Source: Bacillota bacterium (lineage in GTDB: Bacteria; Bacillota; Clostridia; Lachnospirales; Lachnospiraceae). From it: a stretch of DNA of 64,000 nucleotides. Each line of letters begins with the position of its first letter. Position 1 is the first letter of the stretch. The translations under genes were made by a program, and so were the position numbers. The notes below the pieces were generated by a model. That model saw only the letters and a program-made list of their open reading frames with translations. It had not been told where the DNA came from and made no database searches. Positions 35,546 through 44,445 of this stretch are shown here, one piece after another. The stretch is taken from NCBI GenBank assembly GCA_023387655.1, contig JAEWHR010000019.1:15776-79775 (forward strand), in the 5' to 3' direction.

Positions 35546-35680
35546 TCAAGACGTAATAGATTAACATGGAAATCAAGACGTAATGGGTTAACAAGCAAAT
35601 CAAGACGTAATGAGTTAACAAGCAAATCAAGACGTAATGGATTAACATGGAAATCAAGACGTAATAGGTTAACAAGCAAA
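35546..35680. repeat. Tandem repeat, 27-bp period, five copies
   Basis: TCAAGACGTAAT recurs at 35546, 35573, 35600, 35627 and 35654, exactly 27 bp apart. Each copy continues with a variant of GGGTTAACAAGCAAA or AGATTAACATGGAAA. There are no unique spacers, so it is not a CRISPR array. On the minus strand the 27-bp period yields an open frame of nine-residue hydrophobic repeats (LTHYVLICL type), which I regard as fortuitous. The array lies in the 420-bp gap between the divergent MATE and AraC genes. Confidence 0.95.
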
Positions 35681-35723
35681 ATTAACGATTACATATTTAA
35701 TTGATATAGAAAGGACGCATGAA

Positions 35724-36557
35724 ATGGACTTCAATCAAACCTTTAAGATTACAAGAATCAAACGCGACCCGTACTTTAGCATGAAAGATGCTCATCTACA
35801 TAACTTTTATGAAATGTATTATTTACTATCTGGTACAAGACGTTTTTTTGTTAATGATACGATTTACAATGTATCAAAAGGGGAGCTAATATTAATTGAA
35901 GAAGGGGCACTTCACCGAACTACCTACATCTCTGGTGGTTCTCATGAACGTATTTGTATCACCTTTGAGGAATCTTTTTTAGAGACCTTGTTTCAGGAGT
36001 TTGGAAAAGAGACTGTTTTAAAGACTTTTTCTCAGCCACATATACGAATCCCTCAGAGCAGACGAGAATATTTTGAAGATTTAATTTCAAAAGCTCATCG
36101 TGAGATGATGTATCAGGACACCTATTCCATCTATCTAGCAAGAAGTCATGTTTATGAATTAATATTGTTTATCCTTAGGTTAAACTCAATATCAAAGCAG
36201 GATAACATTACTCCATATGATGCTTCTCCAGATGATCAAATCATGGAGAAGGCAGCAAAATATATATGCAGTAATTATCAATCGCCGTTGACATTAGAAG
36301 AAACTGCAACTTATTGCAATATGAGTACCACTTATTTTTCTAAAAAATTCAAAGCTGTAACAGGATTTGGATTTAAAGAATATCTAATCAATATTAGAAT
36401 TCGAGAAGCATCAAGACTTTTACTCCATACAAAGTTACCTATTACCGAAATCGCATTACTAAGTGGATTTAATGATAGTAATTATTTTGGGGATGTCTTT
36501 AAACGTATGAAAGGAATTTCACCATGCAAATATCGAAAGAATAAAGAGTTGGTGTAA
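35724..36557 (+). CDS. AraC-family transcriptional regulator with cupin domain
   Basis: A 277-residue regulator. The N-terminal cupin-like sensing domain (about residues 15-150, with DAHLHNFYEMYYLLSG) usually binds a sugar or other small molecule. The C-terminal AraC DNA-binding domain has two helix-turn-helix units (about residues 175-275): LEETATYCNMSTTYFSKKF and ITEIALLSGFNDSNYFGDVF. The start follows AAAGGA by 8 bases. Its long leader with five tandem 27-bp repeats is unusual. Targets may be the divergent MATE gene or itself. It ends in a strong terminator. Confidence 0.92.
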   Translation: MDFNQTFKITRIKRDPYFSMKDAHLHNFYEMYYLLSGTRRFFVNDTIYNVSKGELILIEEGALHRTTYISGGSHERICITFEESFLETLFQEFGKETVLKTFSQPHIRIPQSRREYFEDLISKAHREMMYQDTYSIYLARSHVYELILFILRLNSISKQDNITPYDASPDDQIMEKAAKYICSNYQSPLTLEETATYCNMSTTYFSKKFKAVTGFGFKEYLINIRIREASRLLLHTKLPITEIALLSGFNDSNYFGDVFKRMKGISPCKYRKNKELV

Positions 36558-36575
36558 CTTACTTTTTTATATAAT

Positions 36576-36622
36576 AAAAATCGCTCAAAATCATCTAAAT
36601 AACAGAGATTTTGGGCGATTTT
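36576..36622. terminator. Terminator between the AraC gene and the DUF1622 gene
   Basis: AAATCGC-CAAAATC / GATTTTG-GCGATTT stem followed on the plus strand by TTTTTT, with an A-run on the other side. It serves both convergent genes. Confidence 0.9.
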
Positions 36623-36650
36623 TTAATTACCTTAGCATCTTAACATTATT

Positions 36651-36986
36651 TTATACTTCCATTTTGTCGTTTGTATTTACTTCTTCATTTTTTATCTCCC
36701 AATGGATTAAAAACGTTAAAGCAGCTCGCAACAATATAATACAGCCAACGGTAAGGATTTCTTGAAAATCGCTTAATACTACCGTACGTAATATCTCACT
36801 TCCAAGCTTAAACTCAAGCCCCATCGCCATACCTTTAGCAAGATTGAGCCTAGTAAATTCATTCCTACGGAAATACTGATATACCCCACGTATTCCAGAT
36901 ACAATTAATATTAAAACACCTACATACTCAAACAATAGAATTGCCACATCTACGATTACTTTCAACGTTTCATGCAAAAATTCCAT
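36651..36986 (-). CDS. DUF1622 family membrane protein
   Basis: A 111-residue protein with three predicted membrane helices (about residues 12-35, 62-80 and 82-96) and the family-like central segment FRRNEFTRLNLAKGMAMGLEFKLGSEILRT. This matches the DUF1622 family, which has no established function. It has a good RBS (AGAAAGGGAAGG) and lies 47 bp after the alcohol dehydrogenase gene, so the two may be co-transcribed. Confidence 0.82.
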   Translation of the reverse strand: MEFLHETLKVIVDVAILLFEYVGVLILIVSGIRGVYQYFRRNEFTRLNLAKGMAMGLEFKLGSEILRTVVLSDFQEILTVGCIILLRAALTFLIHWEIKNEEVNTNDKMEV

Positions 36987-37033
36987 GGCCTTCCCTTTCT
37001 ATAGTACCCTAATTTTTCTTATGCTTGTATAGC

Positions 37034-38194
37034 TTATAAACAATCCTTTAAGATGCTGATGACATCATCTTTTGTTAAGGAAACATAAGCATGTTCTAAA
37101 CCGCCGAATTTCACAGCTTTTTCTGCCATAATATCTAATTTAGAATCGTCAATTCCTACTTCTTTTAATGTCATAGGAATACCGATTTCTTTAAAAAATT
37201 CTTCTGTTTTATCTATAGCCTTATGAGCCATTGATAACTTGTCTTCTTCTATTGGTAAATCCCATACATTATGGCCATATGTTACAAATTGTTCTACTGT
37301 ATCCTCATTTAAAACATATCTCATCCAACGAGGCGTTACAATTGCAAGACCTACCCCATGTGTAATGTCATAAAAAGCACTTAATTCATGTTCAATCGGG
37401 TGGCAAGTCCATGCATGAGCTTTACCACTACCGGTTAACCCATTCAGAGCCATACTACTTGCCCACATTAAGTTTGCTCTTGCTTCGTAATTTTCTGGTT
37501 CTTGTAACGCAATTTTACAATACTTAATACAAGCCTTTAAAATTCCTTCAGAAAAACGATCTTGTATATACGCATCCTTTACTCTGCCAAAATAAACTTC
37601 AAAAATATGGGACATGATATCTGCAGTTCCAGCTGCCGTCTGAATCTCAGGTAATGTATAAAGGTATGTCGGATCTAAGATAGACGCTTGTGGAATCATC
37701 AATTTTGAGGAAGTTCCAAACTTCTCATTTGTTTCTAAATTAGAAATAACAGCGTTCTTATTCATCTCAGAACCAGTTGCAGCCAAAGTTAATATTGTTA
37801 CAATCGGGAGCACCTTCTTTATTAGACTTCCATCCAATACTAAGTCCCATGGATCGTTGTCATAATAATATCCAGCTGCAATCACCTTACTACAGTCAAT
37901 GGTACTACCACCACCAACTGCAAGAACCACATCAACATTATGTTCCTTACATAATCTAACACCTTCTCGAACTGTTGTAATTCTTGGATTAGGTTCAACC
38001 CCACTAAGTTCAACAATATTCCAATCTTTTAATAAAGAATATACCTTGTTGTAAATCCCATTTTTCTTTATACTACCGCCACCGTAAACCAAAAGTACAG
38101 TCTTTCCATAGGCATTCATTACCTCGGGTAGCTGTTTAATCTGATCCTTACCAAATAGCATTTTGGTATATGCATGAAATACATAATTCTCCAT
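37034..38194 (-). CDS. Iron-containing alcohol dehydrogenase (butanol dehydrogenase type)
   Basis: A 386-residue group III (iron-type) alcohol dehydrogenase. NAD(P) binding uses the GGGS motifs (LVYGGGSIKKNG, VLAVGGGSTIDCSKVIA). Metal ligands are expected in AGTADIMSHIFEVYF and in HPIEHELSAFYDITHGVGLA. It resembles the NADPH-dependent butanol dehydrogenases of Clostridium (BdhA/YugJ group), reducing aldehydes to alcohols in fermentation. The start is the ATG after GAAAGGAAGAAGAGGG; 11 upstream in-frame codons precede the RBS. Actual aldehyde preference is unknown. Confidence 0.92.
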   Translation of the reverse strand: MENYVFHAYTKMLFGKDQIKQLPEVMNAYGKTVLLVYGGGSIKKNGIYNKVYSLLKDWNIVELSGVEPNPRITTVREGVRLCKEHNVDVVLAVGGGSTIDCSKVIAAGYYYDNDPWDLVLDGSLIKKVLPIVTILTLAATGSEMNKNAVISNLETNEKFGTSSKLMIPQASILDPTYLYTLPEIQTAAGTADIMSHIFEVYFGRVKDAYIQDRFSEGILKACIKYCKIALQEPENYEARANLMWASSMALNGLTGSGKAHAWTCHPIEHELSAFYDITHGVGLAIVTPRWMRYVLNEDTVEQFVTYGHNVWDLPIEEDKLSMAHKAIDKTEEFFKEIGIPMTLKEVGIDDSKLDIMAEKAVKFGGLEHAYVSLTKDDVISILKDCL

Positions 38195-38313
38195 ACCCTC
38201 TTCTTCCTTTCTTGATTTGGTAGCCAAATTTGAGCTATACTTTTAAAACTAGTAATTGGCTCTTAATATCACCTTATTCCTATCCCTTAAGTGTACAATT
38301 CTAGCATACCATA

Positions 38314-38350
38314 AATAAGGTTACCTGTACTCGATACAGATAACCTTATT
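38314..38350 (-). terminator. Terminator after the sugar ABC importer genes
   Basis: AATAAGGTTA-CTGTA / TACAG-TAACCTTATT stem with a five-base loop. On the minus strand the flank is TATGG, not a T-run; on the plus strand it is TTAATTG. It lies 57 bp after the last permease gene. Confidence 0.65.
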
Positions 38351-38406
38351 TTAATTGATATATGTTATTTATGCAAGCATCAACCTCTAATACTTCCTAA
38401 TGTATA

Positions 38407-39294
38407 TCAACCTTTAACACTTCCTAATGTAACACCTGCAATGATATATCTTGATAAAATAAAATACATGATAACCAAAGGTATGACTGCAATACAGATT
38501 GCCACATACTGCTGTGCTAAAGAGAAGTTTTGATAACTCTCAGAACGTAGTCCTGCCATCAGAATCGGAACGGTCTTTTTATCCTGAGAAGATATAACAA
38601 GTGCAGGAATAAAGTAATTATTCCAACTACCTACGAAAGCGAAGATTGCTTGTACTGCAGCGGCAGGTTTCATAATAGGCAGTATTATTGTATTGAATGT
38701 TCTAAACTCAGGTGAACCATCAACTCTTGCTGCTTCAACAATCTCTGAAGGTAATGAGCTCTCCATGTACTGCTTCATAAAGAAGAATGTAATTGGTGAA
38801 GCAATTGCCGGCAAAAACAGAGGATATAAGGTATCTCTTAATCCTAGTTTATCAATCATATCAAGAAAACCTAACGCTGATACTTGAGCAGGTACCATCA
38901 TAACGAACATGATGAATGTAAATGCGTATTTTCTCAGTTTAAAATCATACATATGAATTGCATATGCAGTTAACGTAGAAAAATATGTTGTCAATGCTGC
39001 ACTTAACGTAGCAATTAATAAACTGTTACGCATACCACTGCCAATGGTGAATGTTGAGCTACTCAGAACGTCTTTTAAGTTCTGAATTAGTTTCGTTCCC
39101 GGAACCAGTGAGAAACCAGCAGATATCTGTACATGAGATCTCGAGGCATTCACAAATAATATGTAAAATGGAAACAAGCAAATAATGGAGAGAAAAATCA
39201 ATAAGATATATGACAGAGTTTTGCTTGTCACAATACCGCTAACTCCACGTTTGCTTCTATTCGGTTTTGTGTTTGCTTTTTTTCTATCCATCAT
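38407..39294 (-). CDS. Carbohydrate ABC transporter permease (MalG/LacG type)
   Basis: A 295-residue inner-membrane permease with about six helices. The EAA loop is EAARVDGSPEFRTFNTIILP, which contacts the ATPase. The sequence ends in SRYIIAGVTLGSVKG, a common ending of CUT1-type MalG-like permeases. Its ATG overlaps the stop of the other permease gene (ATGA), so they are translationally coupled. No ATPase gene lies in this operon; a shared MsmK-type ATPase encoded elsewhere is the usual solution in Firmicutes. Confidence 0.93.
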   Translation of the reverse strand: MMDRKKANTKPNRSKRGVSGIVTSKTLSYILLIFLSIICLFPFYILFVNASRSHVQISAGFSLVPGTKLIQNLKDVLSSSTFTIGSGMRNSLLIATLSAALTTYFSTLTAYAIHMYDFKLRKYAFTFIMFVMMVPAQVSALGFLDMIDKLGLRDTLYPLFLPAIASPITFFFMKQYMESSLPSEIVEAARVDGSPEFRTFNTIILPIMKPAAAVQAIFAFVGSWNNYFIPALVISSQDKKTVPILMAGLRSESYQNFSLAQQYVAICIAVIPLVIMYFILSRYIIAGVTLGSVKG

Positions 39295-40274
39295 ATTGTA
39301 ACTTCCTTCTTTACTCTTTTCTTATTTTTATTCTTAACTTCATCAATTCCTGTCTTATTCGACATTGAACGATATACAAAAGCGCTACAAAGAGCTGTTA
39401 TAAAGAATAACATTACGGATATTGCGCCACCATCTCCGTAATTTAAACTTGGTGTTAACTTACTATTTAAGAGCATTACAACCGTTTTGCTTGTGTTATT
39501 CGGACTTCCTGTTCCATTTGTTATGATTTGTGGAATATCAAACATCTGAATACCACCAATCATAGAAGTAATTATTACATAACTTAGTATAGGCATTAAT
39601 AATGGTAATGTGACTTTTTTAAATACCTGTAATGGTTTTGCACCATCCACATAAGCTGCCTCAAATAACCCTTGATCAATCCCCATAATACCTGCCATCA
39701 ACATGATTGTTGTATTACCAAACCACATCAGAAAATTCATAAATCCGATAATACTACGTGTTCCGATTATACTTGAAAAAAATCGAATTGGTTCTCCTGA
39801 CTTAACCAGACCAAACTGAATTAATAATTGATTGACTGGCCCATCTGGGGAGAATAAAGTAAAGAACATCATAGCGAACGCTGATGCCATAATCAAATTC
39901 GGCATATAAATAACTGACTTAAAAAATCCTTGCCTCTTTAATTTCAAACGATTACTTGTGAATAATGCTGCCAAAAGGAGAGAAACTAAAATCTGAGGTA
40001 TGAAACCAATGATCCAAAGTATCATTGTATTACCGAAATATCTTAATATATCTGACTTTGTAAAGAGATTAATAAAATTATCTAGTCCAACGAAATTCGG
40101 TCCTACCTTCGACAGTCCCCCATTTCCCCAATAGTACTCAAAGAAGCTGTAGTAAAACGTTGAAAGCAATGGTATCAGTGAAAAGATCGTATAGGTTACG
40201 AAGAATGGTATAAGGAAAATATATCCCCATTTTGAATAATTGACGAATTTTTTCGGTTTCTTTGGATTCTGCAT
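39291..40274 (-). CDS. Carbohydrate ABC transporter permease (MalF/LacF type)
   Basis: A 327-residue permease with about six helices and the EAA loop EAAYVDGAKPLQVFKKVTLP. The N-terminal helix SKWGYIFLIPFFVTYTIFSL is typical of CUT1-family LacF/UgpA-like proteins. The start is the ATG after GTGAGGTATCG; the in-frame GTG four codons before overlaps that RBS. Together with the MalG-type permease and the solute-binding protein it forms an oligosaccharide importer. Confidence 0.93.
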   Translation of the reverse strand: MQNPKKPKKFVNYSKWGYIFLIPFFVTYTIFSLIPLLSTFYYSFFEYYWGNGGLSKVGPNFVGLDNFINLFTKSDILRYFGNTMILWIIGFIPQILVSLLLAALFTSNRLKLKRQGFFKSVIYMPNLIMASAFAMMFFTLFSPDGPVNQLLIQFGLVKSGEPIRFFSSIIGTRSIIGFMNFLMWFGNTTIMLMAGIMGIDQGLFEAAYVDGAKPLQVFKKVTLPLLMPILSYVIITSMIGGIQMFDIPQIITNGTGSPNNTSKTVVMLLNSKLTPSLNYGDGGAISVMLFFITALCSAFVYRSMSNKTGIDEVKNKNKKRVKKEVTI

Positions 40275-40385
40275 ACGATACCTCACATTTGCGCTTTTAT
40301 AAGTTTGACAGCAGAACTGTGCGCTCTTTCAATCCTGCTATTAAAAGGAAAGATGCCTTTCTTCAAGAACTTTCTTTCCATATTA

Positions 40386-40419
40386 GTACAGCAAGGCGAC
40401 ACAAACCACCTTGCTGTAC
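40386..40419 (-). other. Intercistronic stem-loop between binding protein and permease genes
   Basis: GTACAGCAAGG / CCTTGCTGTAC, a perfect 11-bp stem with a 12-base loop and no T-tract. Such hairpins behind binding-protein genes commonly stabilise the upstream mRNA or attenuate downstream expression, giving more binding protein than permease. Confidence 0.75.
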
Positions 40420-40496
40420 CAGAGTAAATGTTTTAAGTACTTTTTTTATTGCAAAAACGCTTCACTATCCGTTAAAGTCTAAGTAAACTACAAACT

Positions 40497-41849
40497 CTAT
40501 CTGCTTAGTTCTGGATGTATTTCTAATACATTATTATAGAAGTTTTCCCAAGCTTGATCCTCTGTGATAACGCCTTCAAAGTAATCCTTCATCGCTCCCT
40601 GAAGTTTTTCAGTCATTGTCTGGTCATAAGGAGATGCTGCAGAAATATGAATATCCTGTGCAGATTCAAGTAAAACTTTGATATGGTTCTGGTTTCCTAA
40701 GAACGGATAGCCATAATCGCTATTAGCAAGTTCTGTCATAGCTGAAACGCTATTCGTAAAATCACCGAACTTATTAGTAATCTTAAGAAGTGTATCTTTA
40801 TCAGTTGTCATTGTTTTCATAACATCTTTTACAAGATCAATATTATCTGTTCCAGATGCGCCACAGATCCATGTTCCACCCCAATAAGATCCAACAGGAC
40901 CTTTCGCCATAGCCCAGTCACCATAACCGCCATTACCAATTTCCTTTGGTTTATTTGGATCTGCCAGTGTATAATCCATGAAACAGAAATCCATAAACCA
41001 TGCTGGTCCAAAGTATCCAAATACCTTACCGTCTTTTGCCATCTGGGCAGTTGATTCTGCAGACCATAAGCTTGCTTTGTTATTATAACCTTGATCTGTA
41101 TATGTCTTAGTCTGAGTAACCCACTGTCTAATCTGATCATCAACTACAATTTTTTTATCAACAACCCAAGGCTGTTTCTTATTGTTAGCAAATACACGAT
41201 AATCATCATCATATCCAGATAACATGAAATTACCTGCTTCTTTCATCTTAGCAGCTACAGCATCAAACTTAGACCAATCTGAAATCATTTCTTGTACTTT
41301 ATCAGGATCATCAGTTCCTAAAACAGCTTTAGCCATGGATCTTCTGTAAAGAAATCCCATTGGACAAGCCTGCCAAGAAACACCTTTAAGAACGCCATTG
41401 TGTGTAACAACATCCTTAGTGTACTGATACTGCTGACTAAGATCTGCTTCTGTCAAACCGATATCATTGATAACATCCAAGGTAAATTCAGTACTAACAT
41501 ACTTTAATGCATAGTCAGCTTCAATTAGGAATAAATCAATTCTATCTTCTGGGGCTGCTGAATTCTGCTTTAATAAAGCTTCATCTAACTTTGTCTGATA
41601 CACATTGTTTTGATTTGGATTGCTAACCCATTCAACTTTTACATCAGCTGGAAGTTTGCTTGCAAAAAACTCGTTGAATCGTACCTGGAACTCATCATTC
41701 CAACAATAAATTCTGAATGTCTTACCAGTATTTGTCCCTTGTACAGGTTTGTCGTTGTTTGCCTTTTCAGCCTTACCACATGCTGCAAACATAGCACAAA
41801 CCATTGTTAAAACCATGAGCATAGCTATTGCTTTCTTCATTTTTTTCAT
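40497..41849 (-). CDS. Extracellular solute-binding lipoprotein of the sugar ABC importer
   Basis: A 450-residue family-1 type solute-binding protein. Its signal peptide ends in the lipobox MFAAC (Cys24). The mature part begins GKAEKANNDKPVQGTNTGKT and continues with the two-lobed binding fold (TFRIYCWNDEFQVRFNEFF). It captures a carbohydrate outside the cell for the two permeases encoded downstream. The RBS is AAAAGGAGG, very strong. The LacI regulator gene lies directly upstream. The sugar is unknown; no glycoside hydrolase is adjacent to hint at it. Confidence 0.93.
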   Translation of the reverse strand: MKKMKKAIAMLMVLTMVCAMFAACGKAEKANNDKPVQGTNTGKTFRIYCWNDEFQVRFNEFFASKLPADVKVEWVSNPNQNNVYQTKLDEALLKQNSAAPEDRIDLFLIEADYALKYVSTEFTLDVINDIGLTEADLSQQYQYTKDVVTHNGVLKGVSWQACPMGFLYRRSMAKAVLGTDDPDKVQEMISDWSKFDAVAAKMKEAGNFMLSGYDDDYRVFANNKKQPWVVDKKIVVDDQIRQWVTQTKTYTDQGYNNKASLWSAESTAQMAKDGKVFGYFGPAWFMDFCFMDYTLADPNKPKEIGNGGYGDWAMAKGPVGSYWGGTWICGASGTDNIDLVKDVMKTMTTDKDTLLKITNKFGDFTNSVSAMTELANSDYGYPFLGNQNHIKVLLESAQDIHISAASPYDQTMTEKLQGAMKDYFEGVITEDQAWENFYNNVLEIHPELSR

Positions 41850-41919
41850 AGAGATACCCTCCTTTTAATTTGCATTATATTAATAAATAATACTAATGCC
41901 GATGTTACATTGTCTGTCT

Positions 41920-42975
41920 TTAACCGACAATCGATTGCCTTGATGAGCGATTCAATTCACTATTATTTGCATAGCCAACTGAACTTCCCTTCATCAGTGA
42001 GACCTTTAAGTAAACATTCGATATAGAGGTCACCATAGGTCTCTCAATCAAATTAATTAATTGCTTTGCTGCTTCGGTTCCAATCCTGTCAGTATCCTGT
42101 CTAATCGTAGTAAGCTTTGGCTCTAATGCTTGTGCCACTGAAATGCCATCGAACCCTGCAACAGAAATATCTTCTGGTATCCTTAAACCGTTTCTTCTGA
42201 TTGTATTCATGACGCCAAGTGCTGAATAATCATCTGGTGCAATGATACAGGTTGGTGGGACTGGTAAATCCAGTAGTTTCTGTGTCAATAAGCCTGACGT
42301 ATCAGAATCACGATAAATTCCTTCTACCACATAATCATGTCGCAAAGTTAATCCATTTTCCCGTAATACCTGATAAAAACTTACTAAACGGTTATGCGTA
42401 ACTGAGGAATTCGTACCATGAATATATGCTATTCTTTTGTGACCCTGATCAATTATGTACTGTGTTAACTGCCTCATTCCTTCCATATTATCAGAAAGAA
42501 TCGATATTGCCTCATTATAGATATGGTCAATGACTACTACAGGAATCTTCGAATTAACAACTTGTTGAATCTCATTGTCAAAGAAATCTGCGCAGCAGGC
42601 AATACAAACACCATCGAAATTCCGATATCTGCAATGTTCCAAGAAAGTCATCTTCCGGTTGCCAACATTATGCTCAATAAAATTAATGTCGTATCCTTTG
42701 CTGGTAGCATATTCATTGAAGGAAGCTAAAATATGAGCGAAATATTCATTCCTTAGGCCATGATTAAACATCGTGGAAAACAATACTCCGATATTATAAG
42801 TTTTCTTCGTCTTCAATGCCCTTGCATTCGAATCAGGAAAATAACCAATTTCATTGGCTGCTTTTAAGATATTGCGTTTGGTTTCTTCTCCAATATCCTT
42901 ATAGCCATTCAATGCTTTGCTGACAGTGGAAATGGAAACACCACATTTTAAGGATAAATCTTTAATTGTTGCCAT
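41920..42975 (-). CDS. LacI-family transcriptional regulator
   Basis: A 351-residue repressor. The N-terminal helix-turn-helix (MATIKDLSLKCGVSISTVSK) and hinge helix (FPDSNARALK) are followed by a periplasmic-binding-protein-like sugar domain (YNIGVLFSTM ... YSALGVMNTIRRNG). The start ATG is 4 bases after GGTGGT; an in-frame GTG three codons earlier is part of that RBS. It sits first, with the importer genes behind it, so it probably represses its own operon in the absence of the sugar. I could not identify a convincing CG-centred palindromic operator. Confidence 0.92.
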   Translation of the reverse strand: MATIKDLSLKCGVSISTVSKALNGYKDIGEETKRNILKAANEIGYFPDSNARALKTKKTYNIGVLFSTMFNHGLRNEYFAHILASFNEYATSKGYDINFIEHNVGNRKMTFLEHCRYRNFDGVCIACCADFFDNEIQQVVNSKIPVVVIDHIYNEAISILSDNMEGMRQLTQYIIDQGHKRIAYIHGTNSSVTHNRLVSFYQVLRENGLTLRHDYVVEGIYRDSDTSGLLTQKLLDLPVPPTCIIAPDDYSALGVMNTIRRNGLRIPEDISVAGFDGISVAQALEPKLTTIRQDTDRIGTEAAKQLINLIERPMVTSISNVYLKVSLMKGSSVGYANNSELNRSSRQSIVG

Positions 42976-43015
42976 TTTTACCACCGTTTCTTAGCTATAT
43001 CGTTTTCGTAATTTC

Positions 43016-43044
43016 ATTATACAGCATACTATACAACAAATCAA
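43016..43044 (-). promoter_or_regulatory. lacI-type regulator promoter
   Basis: Minus strand: -35 TTGATT (43039-43044), 17-bp spacer, perfect -10 TATAAT (43016-43021), about 40 bp before the LacI start. The 250 bp between this and the sigG terminator (43045-43292) is very AT-rich with nothing recognisable. Confidence 0.7.
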
Positions 43045-43292
43045 GTATATATTTTATTATTATATAAATTTTTACTACTTTATATTAATTATGCCCAAGA
43101 ATTTGGATGTTTTTTACTACAAAAAATACGCAACCAATTGATTTTACTATATTTTTCGTATATGTCATAAATAAAAATAACTATATTCTTACTTTGATTT
43201 ATATGAAAATCACAAAATGCGTGCTTTTTTGCTATATTTGTATAATTTATTTAAATTACACATTAATATTTACACAATATCAACAATAAATT

Positions 43293-43334
43293 AAAACAGA
43301 GATAGAACGAAACATTTCGTTCCATCTCTGTTTT
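43293..43334 (-). terminator. Terminator after sigG
   Basis: AAACAGAGAT-GAACGAAA / TTTCGTTC-ATCTCTGTTT long stem with a two-base CA loop; on the minus strand followed by AATTTATTG after TTTT. It lies 147 bp after the sigG stop; the interval holds nothing else recognisable. Confidence 0.8.
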
Positions 43335-43480
43335 ATAGAGGATTATATTGATTTTACCTTTATTTTTCGAGAAACTTTCATTGACAAGAAATATTTTCTA
43401 TAATATATCGATTTACTTGATTGCAAATAAGCCTTCCAACAATACTTCATATTAATTAGTCTTATCTTTGTTTCTTACGC

Positions 43481-44263
43481 CTACTTATCCATTAGATAAT
43501 TCCTCATGTTTTTTAATGCATTTTTTTCTAGTCTACTTACTTGTGCCTGTGATATTTGAATTTCTTCCGCTACTTCCATCTGAGTCTTTCCTTGGAAAAA
43601 GCGGAGATTAATAATATTATTTTCTCTTGGTGATAGTCTTGCCATTGCTTCCTTTAATGAAATTTCTTCCACCCAATTTTCTTCTTTGTTCTTTTTATCA
43701 CTCACCTGATCCATAATATATAAAGTGTCTCCACCTTCTGAATAGACAGGCTCATATAGAGATACAGGGCTCTGAATTGCATCAAGCGCTGCTACAATAT
43801 CTTCTTGACTTATACCGACCTCATTCGCTATCTCACAAACCGTTGGCTCTTTATCATTTTTTTTAAGAAGCATTTCTTTCGCATAAATAGCTTTATAAGC
43901 AGTATCCCTTAGGGACCTAGAAACACGTATAGCGTTATTATCTCTTAAATAACGTCGTATTTCACCAATGATCATTGGAACCGCATAGGTTGAGAACTTA
44001 ACCCCTTGCGTGATATCAAAATTATCAATCGCCTTCATTAACCCAATACAACCAATTTGAAATAAATCATCTACATTTTCATTACTATTTGAAAAACGTT
44101 GAATGATGCTAAGCACCAATCGTAGGTTTCCTTTGATATACAGCTCTCTAGCTTCCCTATCGCCTTGCTTGATTCTCTCGAATAAAGCATCCTTTTCTTC
44201 ACCCTTTAACAATGGCAATTTCGATGTATTTACTCCACAAATTTCAACCTTATAAAGAGCCAT
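43481..44263 (-). CDS. sigG: RNA polymerase sporulation sigma factor SigG
   Basis: A 260-residue forespore-specific sigma factor. The N-terminal signature KVEICGVNTSKLPLL is diagnostic of SigG. Region 2 is GNLRLVLSIIQRFSN ... DDLFQIGCIGLMKAIDNFD. Region 4 ends in the helix-turn-helix GKTQMEVAEEIQISQAQVSRLE. It drives late forespore genes after engulfment. The start is the ATG after GGGAGG; eight in-frame codons upstream contain the RBS. It follows sigE, the standard clostridial spoIIGA-sigE-sigG order. Confidence 0.97.
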   Translation of the reverse strand: MALYKVEICGVNTSKLPLLKGEEKDALFERIKQGDREARELYIKGNLRLVLSIIQRFSNSNENVDDLFQIGCIGLMKAIDNFDITQGVKFSTYAVPMIIGEIRRYLRDNNAIRVSRSLRDTAYKAIYAKEMLLKKNDKEPTVCEIANEVGISQEDIVAALDAIQSPVSLYEPVYSEGGDTLYIMDQVSDKKNKEENWVEEISLKEAMARLSPRENNIINLRFFQGKTQMEVAEEIQISQAQVSRLEKNALKNMRNYLMDK

Positions 44264-44317
44264 AATGAAACCTCCCAGATTAACCATTTTATTCTGCAGT
44301 CATAATAAAATGATTTA

Positions 44318-44338
44318 CCGGAAGGTTTCTTTTTATAC
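44318..44338 (-). promoter_or_regulatory. Candidate SigF-type promoter of sigG
   Basis: On the minus strand GTATA (44334-44338), 14 bp, then GGTAAATCA. This resembles the forespore SigF pattern GYATA-N15-GGNRANA but has a mismatch and one base less spacing. It lies 55 bp before sigG, which is SigF-dependent in other spore formers. Confidence 0.3.
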
Positions 44339-44445
44339 GATAATTCTAATGTTATTTTTTGTAAATTTTATTGATCCCATTTATCACACAAGGAATTGAT
44401 CTGATCTGCAAATTTTGCTAGTTCCTCCAATATTTTAATACAAGT

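Noticed and set aside
35484..35675. Open frame of 63 codons on the minus strand with hydrophobic nine-residue repeats
   Set aside because: It exists only because a 27-bp repeat keeps the frame open; there is no RBS and the composition is pure repeat.
35546..35680. Possible CRISPR array
   Set aside because: The 27-bp units are contiguous, with no unique spacers and no cas genes nearby.
40262..40486. 74-codon plus-strand frame in the gap between permease and binding-protein genes
   Set aside because: It overlaps the start of the permease gene and the intercistronic hairpin, lacks an RBS and is not protein-like.
43107..43289. 60-codon frame in the AT-rich gap between sigG and the LacI gene
   Set aside because: Phe/Ile/Tyr-rich chance frame in very AT-rich sequence without an RBS.
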